Source of the DNA: Poteriospumella lacustris
Taxonomy: Eukaryota; Sar; Chrysophyceae; Chromulinales; Dinobryaceae
Length of the DNA: 64,000 bases
Assembly (NCBI GenBank): GCA_008000375.1
Contig: SMOI01000084.1
Coordinates: 56,165-120,164 of the forward strand
Direction of reading: 5' to 3'
The position numbers and the translations under genes were made by a program. Below, piece after piece: positions 24,601 through 35,800 of the stretch. Within the stretch, counting starts at the first letter, position 1. The number at the start of each line of letters is the position of its first letter. A model generated the notes under the pieces. The model ran no database searches, was not told the DNA's origin, and was given only the letters and a program-made list of their open reading frames with translations.

Positions 24601-24878
24601 CTCATGCCTGGGAAGCAATGTGTCGGGAGTACTTACGTCGACCAAAAGATTGAGAATGGATAAATAGGCGGGTTGAGAGTCACTATGCTGTAAAGCACAA
24701 GTGCGAATGGTGCTCAGGTAGACCGGTTTGTTAGAAAATGGGCATTGCATACCTCAGGTGCATCATATAACGCTAATACGACAAAATTCAGAGAGATCAT
24801 GATGGCTTGCAGGGAGAAATACACCCACGAATCGTCGACGATCCGTCGCAAACCCGTGGCTTGTAATTTGCCGGCCAT
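17255..24878 (-). CDS. Four-domain voltage-gated cation channel fused to WD40 repeats and an ASH-like domain
   Basis: Exons 24753-24878, 24637-24687, 24412-24574, 24009-24321 and a long last exon from 23938 join in frame. There are four ion-transport repeats (residues about 20-295, 440-710, 795-1095, 1145-1390), each with S1-S6 and a pore loop, as in Cav/Nav/NALCN alpha subunits. S4 helices carry Arg/Lys (IIRAVRMVKIG; FRIVRIFRDQSR; IVLRTIRLVW). The pore loops read TMRGW, HLNSW, MVNNW and TGNNW: where Cav channels have Glu/Asp two residues before the Trp, this protein has Arg, Asn, Asn, Asn. The frame runs without a stop into WD40-type blades (about 1760-2150, for example FLVSAAQDGSVAVWSS) and then an ASH/MSP-like beta domain (VTLHVSNTAAAALSLRA; KRFKVFNPTRRPFVLHAL). 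It should be a large plasma- or ciliary-membrane channel. The start could lie further upstream. The 3' end is uncertain because the frame breaks near 17255. Confidence 0.8.
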
Positions 24879-26815
24879 CCTTCTATCACTCTTCGTCACA
24901 CGCCTTTTCGTTCGTTCGTTCGTTTGTTCGCTCGTCAGGTCACTCAATTCCAAGGTTGTGCACGCAAATGAAGATCGCCCTTTGGAAGAGAACGCATCGT
25001 ATAATCAAGGCAGTTAGCATCGTAGCTGATCACTTCGCCTGTTCACCAGTCGACGACGCCGAAAAATTCGATAGAACCAGGACTCCCGCTATATTTGGTC
25101 GATTATTACGTGTTTTACGGCTTATTCTTCCCGAGATTGACAAGTCGGCGGAGCGTTTCATTTTTGTGTCATTGGGCAGGGACTACCGACGCCGGGTCAG
25201 AGCACCGACAAATAGGGCCTATGCATTGAGAAAGCGATAGAAAACCGGGTTGGACGATGGAAACGCATTAAAGCATGAGCCAAAATGGGCGTGGTTGTTT
25301 TTCCTTAATTTTCTCTCGGTCTAATATGGTGTAGGGAGGTCAACACGGCAGGAGTAGGGATAGAGGCCGGGCTTGCTTTGGCGTGTCCCCGCCCCATACT
25401 TAGCGTTTTCCTCCAATTTCTCTCTGTGTACGGTGGCCACGTGGCAGAGGCTGGGGTGGAGGCGGGGAGTGCTTTGGCAGCCCGTCCCCGTGATAGCTGA
25501 AGCATCAGCGGCAGACGCCACATTTATCAGCGGTACCAACATTATCGACGCCGAACGCACCGAAGCGCCGACCGAAAGGCGACCAGAACAAAGCACACAG
25601 CTCACAAGAGTCATCACCGCAGCTTCTGCAGGATGGTGGAGAGGTAGCGGTAGCGGTAGCGGTAGCGGTGAAAAGGAGGCGACAAAGAGCGAGAACACGA
25701 CAGCCAAAGGCAATGCAAACCAGCCGTTTCGACTTCACCAAGGACAGGGGGCGGGATAGGTACCGACCGGTACTATAGGAGGGACTGAACGCCACGAACA
25801 GCAGAAAGAGGCACAGAAACACACAGCTACATAGCTCTCGGAAGATGCCCGTTGCCCACCGTTCAAAACCCACAGTGTACCGAACGTTGTGCTGGTCGAA
25901 TATTGCCGTTTGGTGTGTGGCAGATGATCAAGGTCTGTACCAGGGTGTCGTTCGACAGCAAGAGCGGTACCACGGCCAATCGAAAGCCTGAAGTGCTGTT
26001 TGAGCTGATTGATTGGAACACGAGCGAGGTGCCAACATGGGTCCGCTGTTCAGCCTTCAACGATTCTATCGATCGTTGGGATATGATAATCGTAAATTGA
26101 TGGAACTAGAGAATGGGAGTGAGGGAACAACTTCTACACTCGTCGCCTGTAGCTTGGCAAACCAATGCAACACTTGTGAGGACATCGATGGCCCAGTATG
26201 TTCGTTCGACAAACTGACTATACGATGTCTGAGCCACCGCAAAAGTACGTCGATTTCCATCTATATGCGAGTGGGGAATAATTGCTGGGATATATGGTCT
26301 GCCAGTCGCCAACGCGTTGGCGATACTGTGATATCTCTCTATCTTCAGAGCACTTTTCCGCTTCTATTGGTGTCACGATTGTGTGCCATCTCTTGTCTAC
26401 GACTGTAGTTGCTGAAGCACGTAAGGTTGATGCTTGTTCCACTTATATCTTCCATCTGGTAGCTGGTGGTCGGTGGATTAGTACTGGTGAAGTTGATTGT
26501 CACTTTGCCCGACGAAGTGTTTACTGGGCGAAGGTGAGCAACCTGTAAAATGATGACCACGCAACAAACCAGACCTTGCGATGCGCACACCTACACTATG
26601 TTGCGTGTAGCAGGAATTGGAGTCTTCCTGTTCAACGACAGAAAACACGATCAGCAAGAATTCCACTTTAAGACGAAGAGGGGAAAATCACTTAAGTGAT
26701 ACAAAAACCCCTTTCGAGGATAAAGGATAAGGCTACAGGATAAGTTAGGATGGGTAACTGGGTATGGGGCGTAGTTGTAATGAGGTAGATATATGAATAA
26801 GGACAAACCAATGCA
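24879..26815. other. Intergenic region, no convincing gene
   Basis: About 1.9 kb upstream of the channel gene. The promoter of the channel should be here. It contains one copy of a dispersed repeat (25580-25755) and a diverged pair of similar G-rich blocks (about 25330-25385 and 25430-25490). Small frames on both strands lack domains and are broken by stops. No tRNA was recognised. Confidence 0.55.
25580..25755 (+). repeat. Dispersed repeat family R1, copy A
   Basis: A core of GCGGTAGCGGTAG units is followed by a GGAGGCGACAAAGAGCGAGA block, ACAGCCAAAGGCAA and CCGTTTCGACTTCACCA. The same word order recurs at 30740-30915 and 32286-32445 in the same orientation. The similarity is interrupted by small indels. 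No coding capacity is shared, so the element is probably an inactive repeat of unknown class. Confidence 0.75.
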
Positions 26816-27613
26816 TCATTTTAAGATATCCGTTGCAGGATCACCAACACTAAGCATGACCGCACTAACAGGAGGATAAACAGGACCAATATTTTGACAA
26901 TCGGCAGTCGTAAACGATGGTTGAAAGGACCACATTAGAATATGAACCTTTACCCTCGGCACATAGACAATGACAGCGTTTCTCTCGATATCTTCTTCTC
27001 CCCCACGTAAATCTTCGAAGCAACCACACTTTGCTTTACAATCACTTATAAAATGTTTGTCATACACTCGATCTCGTTTGCCGAACCAAATTTCTGTTGC
27101 AGACTCTTCTAATCCAGAATAATCGGGCAGGACATTTTGTGGCGGTCTGCAACTACAACAACCGCAACAAGTTGGTGGAGTTATGTGTACACGTTGAGAA
27201 GTATCTCCCACTTTTGCGTCATTTCGACCGCAACACAGATTTATGCAAGGCACGATGAAGCCGAAACAAGGAATGATACTTAGAACTCCCATGCAACAGG
27301 CAAAGCAGTGACATTCGGAATGCCCATTTTCGTAAAATCTGACAACAAATGGTTGGCCGCCTTCGTGTAAGTAAAACTTTTGGAGTTCTTGTTTAACATC
27401 TAGATCTAAGGTCACTCTGGTATAATTAGATGCTACGACAATGTCATCTACTTCTTCGTTGAAGATTCCGTATCGATTGACAGGATAATTCGAGAATCGT
27501 GAAACCTGGAATTTTTTCCCTTCATTTCGTGTGGCGCTAAGATAGTATCGATGCATCGCTGGTCGAAGATTCACCATCATCAGTGATGAAGACAAAAGCT
27601 GACGGTCCTGCAT
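26816..27613 (-). CDS. Cysteine-rich protein of unknown function
   Basis: A 265-residue frame from ATG 27613 to TAA is supported by consistent amino-acid composition in an otherwise AT-rich stretch. The middle has a hydrophobic, cysteine-rich segment (CHCFACCMGVLSIIPCFGF, then IVPCINLCCG) that could form a membrane hairpin or be palmitoylated, followed by TCCGCCSCRPP. The N-terminal half is a mixed beta-type region; the C-terminal half looks globular. A different frame continues upstream to 27947, so a spliced 5' exon is possible and the true start may differ. It lies upstream of, and on the same strand as, the channel gene, and downstream of a membrane-protein gene. No family is recognised. 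Confidence 0.6.
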   Translation of the reverse strand: MQDRQLLSSSLMMVNLRPAMHRYYLSATRNEGKKFQVSRFSNYPVNRYGIFNEEVDDIVVASNYTRVTLDLDVKQELQKFYLHEGGQPFVVRFYENGHSECHCFACCMGVLSIIPCFGFIVPCINLCCGRNDAKVGDTSQRVHITPPTCCGCCSCRPPQNVLPDYSGLEESATEIWFGKRDRVYDKHFISDCKAKCGCFEDLRGGEEDIERNAVIVYVPRVKVHILMWSFQPSFTTADCQNIGPVYPPVSAVMLSVGDPATDILK

Positions 27614-28580
27614 TGAAATATTTGATTCGATCGTGAAGTTCGTTTCGTTTTGTGGCTCGTCCTCTTCGTCTTAAAATTTTGAAGGATGTTTGTATCAAAC
27701 GAAGAGATAGCAAATAGACAGAGGGCTTTTGGATTTTGGATTTCATTTGGATTTTATTTAGATATTGGGATAGACGAGTATCCTGAGTATCCTCCTCGCC
27801 GGCCTGCGGCCTCACACGGACCGACTGACCGACGCGCGGGAGACACTGCAGACTGCAGACTGCAGGCAGGGCCGCAGGGCCAAACATATTTGACGGCAAA
27901 TTAGGTTTTAAATGAGGTCCGATCACTTCCAAACCGATCGTATACACTAGTGTCGTCTTTTTCGGAGCAAAATGGATTGTTTATGCTGTAATTGGATGCA
28001 TTAAAGGGCTGGATGGCCGAAATTTTTGCAAAATATATCATAGTAGGAATTGATAATGCAAACAAGAAGGAGGGCTCCTGATATTTTGTACATCTTTAAT
28101 TACCAGATTTCGCCCTCCTAGAGGGTGCACTACGCTATAGCAAATACATAGATAGCATCATGCATTCCCAGATTCCCAGTGGGTCTCAGTACTTACCATC
28201 ACAGAGAAGAAAGATGAAGATGAAAATGACTGAGGCCCCTGACTGTGAGGTGAAGATGAATAGAGCATCCTATGATATTGGTGCTTGGCTACGATTCGAG
28301 GTGCCTGTCTGCATTTTCTGTTGACACAAGTTAGTGCCTCTTGTCTTTCAGGTCACGATGTGAACTCCACGTTTGTTTAGTATTGTTACCATCGTTTGAA
28401 TCGATGCTACACAAAGGGATTGGAGAAGTAGAGCAAAACAGAGATAAGAACTATTGCGGGGAAACCGTTCAACGGAAGAAAACCCCAAATTACGGAATAG
28501 GAAAAAAATATGGCGAAACATGGCGAAATATTGCGAAATATGGCAAAATACGGCAATCCACAAAAATATTAACCGAGATA
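27614..28580. other. Gap between two minus-strand unknown genes
   Basis: This gap may hold a 5' exon and promoter of the cysteine-rich gene and the 3' end of the next one. A minus-strand frame with basic residues (27640-27947) precedes the 27613 start and could be an exon, but no clean splice pair was fixed. AT-rich, no other feature. Confidence 0.4.
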
Positions 28581-29447
28581 CTATACCGGCGTTTCGTTAT
28601 CGACAACAGTTGCGACAGGAATACTCTCCCGCTCTACAAGTTGAGCTGTCGTATCCAGCGGATACACCCGACGATCGCTTCCACTTGCATTTATAGGAGT
28701 GTTTGAAATCATTGGAACGCCAGCTACTTCAGTGGTAGCTGCCAACATTTGTTGATTGCAAAAGAATTCGGCTTCTTCTTTGGTTGGAAATCGCTCGAAA
28801 ATCATCTTTCCTCGGCGATTGCAATAAATCCATGCTTCATCTGAAGAGGAAAGACGAATCCAACCGGTATATACCTTACTTCCGCAGATGATGTTTGTAC
28901 GACCAACAGTACCAATTTTTGCTGCCTTGCGATCCATTCTGGGGTATACGTTCATCTCCAATGGATACTGCTTCTTGTTTATCAGCACAAAGAACTCTTC
29001 GGGCGCAAGTAAATCCACCTCCTCATAAAAGCTGATAAATGATAATGCTAAAAACAGCCAGCTTAAACAGTAGCTTGCGAAACAACCAACAAGACAACCA
29101 AAGCCCGCCGTTATGGCCATGTTGGCAATACACTTGCACCACTCCCCTTTATCTTCCGTGTGGCTGTACGTCTTATTTCCATACGAATCGACATCAAACC
29201 ATCGCGTCTTTCCCATGGAAACGCCGGTAGCGTGACAGCACGCACCGGTTCCGACCAGAACTACTCCGGCATGGAACAATGCCCCACTCACAAACAGGAG
29301 ACAGTAAGCGACGAACAATTGGATGATACTCAGCCATTTGTACCAACGCCGACATTTATCCCATGTCGTCCATTTCTCCATCAGCTGGTCAAGCAGCATC
29401 TGAGCAGGTGCAGCAACCCAATCAAAGTTATATTCAGGATGAGACAT
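28581..29447 (-). CDS. Multi-pass membrane protein with SH3-like C-terminal region, function unknown
   Basis: A single frame of 288 aa starts at ATG 29447. One hydrophobic stretch (IIQLFVAYCLLFVSGALF plus following residues) and a second long one (MAITAGFGCLVGCFASYC then LSWLFLALSFISFY) predict two to four membrane segments, with a cysteine/histidine-containing loop between them. The region after about residue 145 looks soluble and beta-rich (VYPRMDRKAAKIGTVGR ... TGWIRLSSSDEAWIYC), reminiscent of an SH3-type fold, but this is only an impression. The tail is Thr/Val-rich. It shares strand and neighbourhood with the cysteine-rich gene at 26816, so the two may act together, without direct evidence. 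Confidence 0.6.
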   Translation of the reverse strand: MSHPEYNFDWVAAPAQMLLDQLMEKWTTWDKCRRWYKWLSIIQLFVAYCLLFVSGALFHAGVVLVGTGACCHATGVSMGKTRWFDVDSYGNKTYSHTEDKGEWCKCIANMAITAGFGCLVGCFASYCLSWLFLALSFISFYEEVDLLAPEEFFVLINKKQYPLEMNVYPRMDRKAAKIGTVGRTNIICGSKVYTGWIRLSSSDEAWIYCNRRGKMIFERFPTKEEAEFFCNQQMLAATTEVAGVPMISNTPINASGSDRRVYPLDTTAQLVERESIPVATVVDNETPV

Positions 29448-29663
29448 TCTTCACAAATGCGATCTTGCCGCGTTTCGAACAGAAAAGAGTATTCCAACTT
29501 TGCAACGTGGGTTTAAGACGCAAGCGATTTATGCATGTCGTTGCATGTCGTTTCTAGACAGCCGTTGGATACGGCGGATGCAAGTGTTTTGATCTCGAGA
29601 GGATGGATTTGGGATTCTTGGATCGATCCTTGGGGATAATACGGACAAAGGACAAATCAAAGT

Positions 29664-29726
29664 GCGACATGCGACATGCGACATGCGACATGCGACATGC
29701 GACATGCGACATGCGACATGCGACAT
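29664..29726. repeat. Heptanucleotide tandem array (GCGACAT)9
   Basis: Nine perfect consecutive copies of GCGACAT. Because seven is not a multiple of three, every frame on a strand reads the same 7-residue peptide period, so open frames through it are not evidence of coding. Confidence 0.97.
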
Positions 29727-30739
29727 GGACAAGTAAGGCGCCCTCACAGTCAAACTTACTTGCTTGTTGGCCGAGACGTCCCGTCCAGGAGCACGGGAGA
29801 ACGTGCGCTCTGCGCGGTCGTCGGTCGCGGTTGTCGCCAGAGTCATTGCCATGCTGCTGGCGCGGCGTACAGGAGATTTTATCCCGGACACATCCGTTCG
29901 AAATGGTTGCGAAGATTTGGCCGCCGCCCAGCTGTTGACCGCTGTGAGCTGCACGCCCACCGAAATCGCCGCGATCGCAGAGGTTACGAACACCTGTCTG
30001 ACGGCGGAGGACCGGCAGCACATAGTCTTCGTTTCCGCGAGACCAGATAGCGCCACTGTCGCTGTAGCGTCCGCCTCGCCGTCAATGCCGTCACAACCCC
30101 CGCACCAATGAAGGCGCACATGGCCAGCTGCATCTGATACGTTCGTGTTCACTGCGTTCATTGTCTGTCCTTTCTGAAAGGCCGGTGACGCGAACACTGT
30201 GAGCGTGCCCGCCGACGAGTTGCCCAGCTGGACGTTGCCCTGGACGGTTCTTCCGCAAGACTAAAAACCGGGCATCGTGACCCACATGTCGTCGTTCGGC
30301 ATGCGCCGCTTGGCGGAGCACCAGAACACTCGCTGCGCGTCGCTACCACCCCGCTAAAGATAATCCCTCCCACCTTCCGAAACACAGCGCAGTACAGGCT
30401 GCACGAGATGACAAGTGGTAAGACAAGTTCACCGGCATCAGCGACGACTGAACCCGCAAAGTGTCGTCCCCCGCCCGCAGGTTGGGTGCAGGCCAGGTGC
30501 GTGCGTGTGTTTGCTTCCACACAAAAGCGCTCGCGGCTGCAAAGCTGCAGGTCAGTAGGTCAGTACGTTCACTGTATCAATGACGAGAGCAGCAAAACAC
30601 ATAAGAAGGCATCCACCATAAGAAAACATATGCACCACCTGTCGCTGAGACTAGGCTGTCCATTGTGGCAGCAGTGGCAGAAGCCCCATCACGCACGTTA
30701 GCACGTTAGAGCAACAAAGCACAGCCGCGCAGACAGAGA

Positions 30740-30915
30740 GGGCCCACACCACAGCGCTACTATCGCCACAGCGATGGCGGTGAGGTAGTGGTTGCGGTTG
30801 CGGTAGCGGTAGAGGCAGCGGTGGGAAGGAGACGGCAACAAGCGAGAACACCGACAGCCAAAGGCAACACAACTGATGAACCCACAACGGTTTCGACTGC
30901 ACCAGGAGAAGGGAC
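30740..30915 (+). repeat. Dispersed repeat family R1, copy B
   Basis: Shares with copies A and C the CACAGCGCTACT word, the GCGGTAGCGGTAG stretch, ACAGCCAAAGGCAACA and CGGTTTCGACTGCACCA. It is closest to copy C, with which it also shares the upstream block beginning near GAGAGGGCCCACACC. Confidence 0.75.
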
Positions 30916-32285
30916 CAACGAGGCGCATGGGAACGAGACACGAGGATAGGGAACAAGGAGTAAACTTTGTCTTGACATGGAACATGAAGAAGGAAAGCTA
31001 CTTCTACACTTCATCAACTGATAGCGCATTGTCGATGTTGACGTGAACCGCGGTGTTCGTGTTCTGTGAAAGACCACTTCTCGTGCTGCGAGGAAGTTTC
31101 GTTGTGCACCGACCAAAAGACCTTTTCCCTCGGATTGATCGTTCGTAACTTTTTTTAGTTGCGTTATCGTGTGCGATACTGCAATGTCAGGCGAGACTTT
31201 TTTGAAGTCACCGAGGGAAACAGAGAAACACGAACCACGAAACAGAGGTGAACGATCAATGTGTATTCGTTTGTGAGTGGAGTCGCCGTCCAGCTGCTAC
31301 CAAAGCACATCAGATACCAGCTGCTATCAGATCCATGCTGCTACCAAAGCACATCCAGGGCATCGTAGTCGCCGTCCGAGGCCAACCGCACCGCCGCAGC
31401 AAACGACGGATAGGCACTCTCGATGTTCCTCTAAAACGCCCCCCCCCACGTCGTCCCATCCATCATCGGATTCCCAGGGAAGCAGCTGCTTCGACACGCA
31501 AATCAACGTGTCCCGCACGAGAGCCCGCAGGGCCATGGCTCCATGGGGCGTGTGATGCTTTAATGCTCGTCACGTAGCGGTCCGTTGGAGAATCATCGGG
31601 TTCCAGCGAAGGAACAGCGCCCGCCAGCCGCCATAGCACAGTTCCAGTCGTTCAACGCAATGCGGCTGTGATGCACGTGGTTCATTTAGATGTTGTCGAG
31701 TGTGATATTGCAGTGAATCGACCGAACGACTTAAATCCACGCCCGCCATGCGGATCGACCGCACTCCGCAGGCCACTGACGAATGAGCAAGCAAGCAAAC
31801 AAGCGACGAAGGGGGTACTTCAACAATGGTTATTTACTGGATATGCCTCCCGTGCGACACACGAGTTCATCAACGTGGGGGTGGTGCGGGGAGCGAAAGA
31901 AAAAGAAGTAGTTGTAGTAGGAGACGAGACAAGACGAAGGAACCATCAACGCAACGCCTGCGTCGTAGATGTACGAATGTCTGTCGCAGGGTGGAGAAAA
32001 CCGAAAGGAACTGAGAGAACGAGGGGAAACGAAACAGAGGCCACGCGGAAGGGGTACGGGTGGGGTACGATTGGGGTAAGGGGAAAGGGTCGGCGGGTGT
32101 GCGTAGGCCACCCGTCCCCATGCCGCTGAGCATCGTTGTTGCAAAGGACGTTTCTCAAACGTCATTCAAAGTGTACATCGATGGCAAGCACAGTGAAACA
32201 CATACAGCCTGCGCCGCTGTGCCCAGCTGAGGCAGCAGTCGTTGGCGGTACCAAGAGAACCGACACGGACCGCACCGAATAGATA

Positions 32286-32445
32286 TGGAGAGACGCACCC
32301 CACACCGCAGCGCTACTGTCGCTGCAGTGATGATGGGGGTGGGAGCGTTAGTGGTGGAGGTAGGGGAAGGAGGCGGCAACAGCCGACAGCCAAGAACAAT
32401 GCAACTGATAAGCCCGTAGCCGTTTCGACTGCACCAGGGGCAGGG
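32286..32445 (+). repeat. Dispersed repeat family R1, copy C
   Basis: Same order of blocks as copy B (CGCAGCGCTACTGTCGC, GGAGGCGGCAACAGC, CGACAGCCAAGAACAATGCA, CCGTTTCGACTGCACCA) about 1.5 kb further on, in the same orientation. Confidence 0.75.
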
Positions 32446-32644
32446 ACAGGGGCAGGGGCAGGGGCAGGAGGGGCGGAGGGGCCGCAAACAGCAGAATGAA
32501 ACACAAACACAGACACAGGCACTGACAGAGACACAGACACAGGCACGAGGCACGAGCGACACCGTGCGAGGCCGCCACACCCCACACCATCGAGGGGGCT
32601 ACAGGTGTCAAGGGGAAAAGGGGAATGGGGAAAGGGGGAAAATA

Positions 32645-32743
32645 GGGAACGAGAAGGAACGAGAAGGAACGAGAAGGAACGAGAAGGAACGAGAGGGAAC
32701 GAGAAGGAACGAGAAGAAACGAGAAGAAACGAGAAGGAACGAG
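32645..32743. repeat. Decanucleotide tandem array (GGAACGAGAA)n
   Basis: About ten tandem units of GGAACGAGAA with a few A/G substitutions, lying just downstream of the 3' end of the FAAL-type gene. Purine-only except for one C per unit. Confidence 0.95.
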
Positions 32744-32848
32744 GCGGTAAAGAACATAAGCAACGCGACATACACAACGACCCACAGCTGCACAGCCGCC
32801 GCCGCAGCTGGAGCTGGAGACCAACGACGGAGGGTACGAGGAGAGACG

Positions 32849-35800
32849 CTACACGGCCTCGGCGATGACGAGGACACCTTCGTCGTGAGACGACAGCTGC
32901 GTGTGGCTGCCGCTCTGCGACCGCGACGGTAGCAGGGTCGATGTCGATGTCGACGACGGCAGCGGCGGCGATGGCGGTGGCTTGACGGGACCGTTGCGAC
33001 TGCCTCGACGCGGACCGCTGGCGCGGGGCAGCTTCTGGGCCGTGCCATGGACCTGTTCGCCATCGGCGACGTCGCGAATCGCTGTCACGTGGCTGCCCAA
33101 CGTGCTGCCCACCCCCAGCGATTGGCCGGGGAACAGCACCGCGTACGCCTGCATACACGAGAAGCGACGGTAGCGAGACACCCCGAAGCGCATCGCATTG
33201 CCCTGCAGCACGTGGCCAAAGGGAAACGCGTACTCATTGACCACCGCGTAGGCCTCGACGTGGTACTTCGACCAGTCGTTCAGGTGCACGTACATCAACG
33301 TCGCCGACAGATCCACCGTCGCCCCGCTGAGCCAGAGCGCGAGGTTCAGCCAGACGGTGCCGCCCAGGACGACCCCCAGCGACTGCGCGAACACGAACTT
33401 CACCTGGTGGAGCCAGCGCCAGGACAGGATCACTGCCCGGTGCCAGCCGGCCGCCGCGGCGCCCCCGCCACGTCGCTCGAGCACCTCCCAGCCGCGATGC
33501 AGGGCCGCGAAGAGACACACAAACGCCGCGTAGCCCGCCCACATCGCCACCCACAGCCCCAGCACTTGACCGCGCCGCGGCTGCACCGCGCGGTACACCC
33601 AATAGGCGAACCACACGGGCAGCCACGGCACCACCGCCGCGGAGCCTTCGCTCGCCAGACACAGCAGCCGAAACGTCCACGTGGGACGCAGACGCAAGTC
33701 GAAGTCGGCGAGTTCCTTGTGAAACGTGAACGACCGCTGCCGATCCAGCAACAGCCGGCGGCTTGCGGAGGTGTATGACGTGAGCTGATGCTTCGCGTCG
33801 ACGTGGGCCCCGGGCGACAGGTAGACGCGGGCACCGACCGAGGCGGCCTCGCCCACGACGACGCCGGCGCTGAGAAACGAGTAATGGCCGACTTCGGCGC
33901 GGGGTTCAACGGCAATGCGGCCCCGCACCGCTCCCTCCCGATCGTACGGCTGGAAGAGCACCGTCGAGACACGTGCGTCGTCGAGGATTTCGACCAAATC
34001 AGCGTCGGCGGGGTGCGCGACGCAGTTCGTCACGACCGTCGCCGTGGGGCTGATCGTCGCGCCCAGACACTGCGACCACAGATACGTCAGATTCAACTGG
34101 AAATGCAGCCAAAACAGCCGCATCGCGAGGGTGTTCCAGTAGCCGAGCGCGTAGCGCAGACTGCGCATCGCCAACGAGGGCGAATACGGCCCCCGTCGCG
34201 CACGGCCAAAGAACAGCCACTTCACGACGAAGACCCAGACGCTCCAGGCGAGGCCCGTGCCGTAGAAGACCCACACTTGGAACCAGAAGTCCTTGATCCG
34301 GCTCAACGGTTGCACCGGGAACAGCGCAAACCAGAAACGGGTCGCCAGCACCGCACCCAACAACGACAGCCACGGCACCGTCGCGAGGACGACAAGCTTC
34401 GACCATTGCAGCCACCGGTGGCGGAGCAACGACACCACCGGGGCGGGCGCATAGCTGCTGCCCTCGCGGACACAGATGTTGCCACGCCAGACGCTGGGGC
34501 CGCTCAGTTGATGAAACGCGGGCACGACCGCCAGCGGCTCCAACTTGACGCCGTCCTCGACACGAGACGCGCGATGGACCACGCTGCCCGGTCGCAGCCA
34601 CGACTGGCGTCCCACCGTGATGGGACCCATCGACACGCCATGCGCCAGCAGATGCTGTGGGAACAGGTGGCCTTCTACCTCGGCGAAGGGGCCAATGGTC
34701 ACCAGATCGGGGCAGCGCAGCGGCGTCGACAGCACCGCGTCGACGTGCACCTTGGCACCGGCCAGCGCATAGACCAGCACCGCGATCGGTGTCTCGGCGA
34801 TGAACGAAAACACGGCCACCTCCCACAGGGCCGTGAGGCGATCCACCAACAGCCAACGGTAGTACGCCGCCGTGAAAATGGGAACGAAGCCCGCGCGGTA
34901 CCGTCCGACGAGCAGCCACTTGACGCCCAGCCACACCAACGTCAACGCGACGAAGAAACACGGCAGCGTGAGGACGATGGCAAAGCCCAACGTGACCCAC
35001 ACGGGACGCTGCCGCGTCTGGATCTCCCAGTACGACCACGGCGAGGACAAGTGGCGATCGATGGCGTGGTACGTGAACACGGCGGGCACCACCGCCGCGA
35101 TGACGCAGAGAAAGACCGCGCCGACGATGACCGTGTCGGCCAGGAGACGCACCGGCAACGAGAACTGGCGCTCCACGACGGTCGTATCGAGAGGCGGTTC
35201 GATCGTCGCTTGGTCTTCGACATGAAATGGTTGCGGGAGATGCGGTGGATACGGCGGGCGGCGGGCGGCGGCCGCGGTCGCAGCGGCTTCCTCGTCGTCG
35301 TCGGTGTTAGCGTTAGCGTTGGCGGTAACGTTGGGGTCTGCAGCGTTCCCGTGGCGGTGGTCACTGCCACCGTCCAGCAGGTGCACCAAGGTGCGAACCA
35401 CGTCCGACGAGGTCATCGCGTACAGATCGGCCATCTCCACTCCGATGTCCGGCTGCCCGCACTGCGCTTGCATCGCGTGCAACAGCTCGACGAGGCGTAA
35501 CGAGTCCAAACCCTGGTGCGCGATGGTCTCGTCTGGTGCGAGAAGGTTGAACGTCTTCAACAGCGACGTGCATTGTTCGATGCGAGCGGTCTCACGGCCG
35601 CTGCTGCCATCGTCGTCGTTGTCGCCGGTGTCGCCGGAGTCGCCGCCGTCACTCGCGGTGGCTGGCGGTACCGGTAAACACGACCGTACGACATCTGCGA
35701 CCCAGGCCAGGGCAGTGTCATAGTCCGTGACATGTTGTTGCGTGGCATATTGAAGCAGCACGTGCAAGCGACCGGCTTCCCACTCGGCTTTGGTGGCTTT

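Larger units (their letters stand above)
29448..32848. other. Repeat-rich region with a possible decayed or spliced membrane protein gene
   Basis: On the minus strand around 29740-30460, protein-like fragments appear in different frames (LVLPLVISCSLYCAVFRK; LAMCAFIGAGVVTALTARR; FVTSAIAAISVGVQLTAV). They could be exons of a membrane protein, perhaps receptor-like, but no consistent spliced model was found. The rest contains a heptamer array (29664-29726), R1 copies B and C, and a decamer array (32645-32743). No confident gene. Confidence 0.4.

Noticed and set aside
29664-29726. Short regular repeats as a CRISPR array
   Set aside because: Seven-bp units with no spacers in a eukaryotic context; simple tandem repeat.
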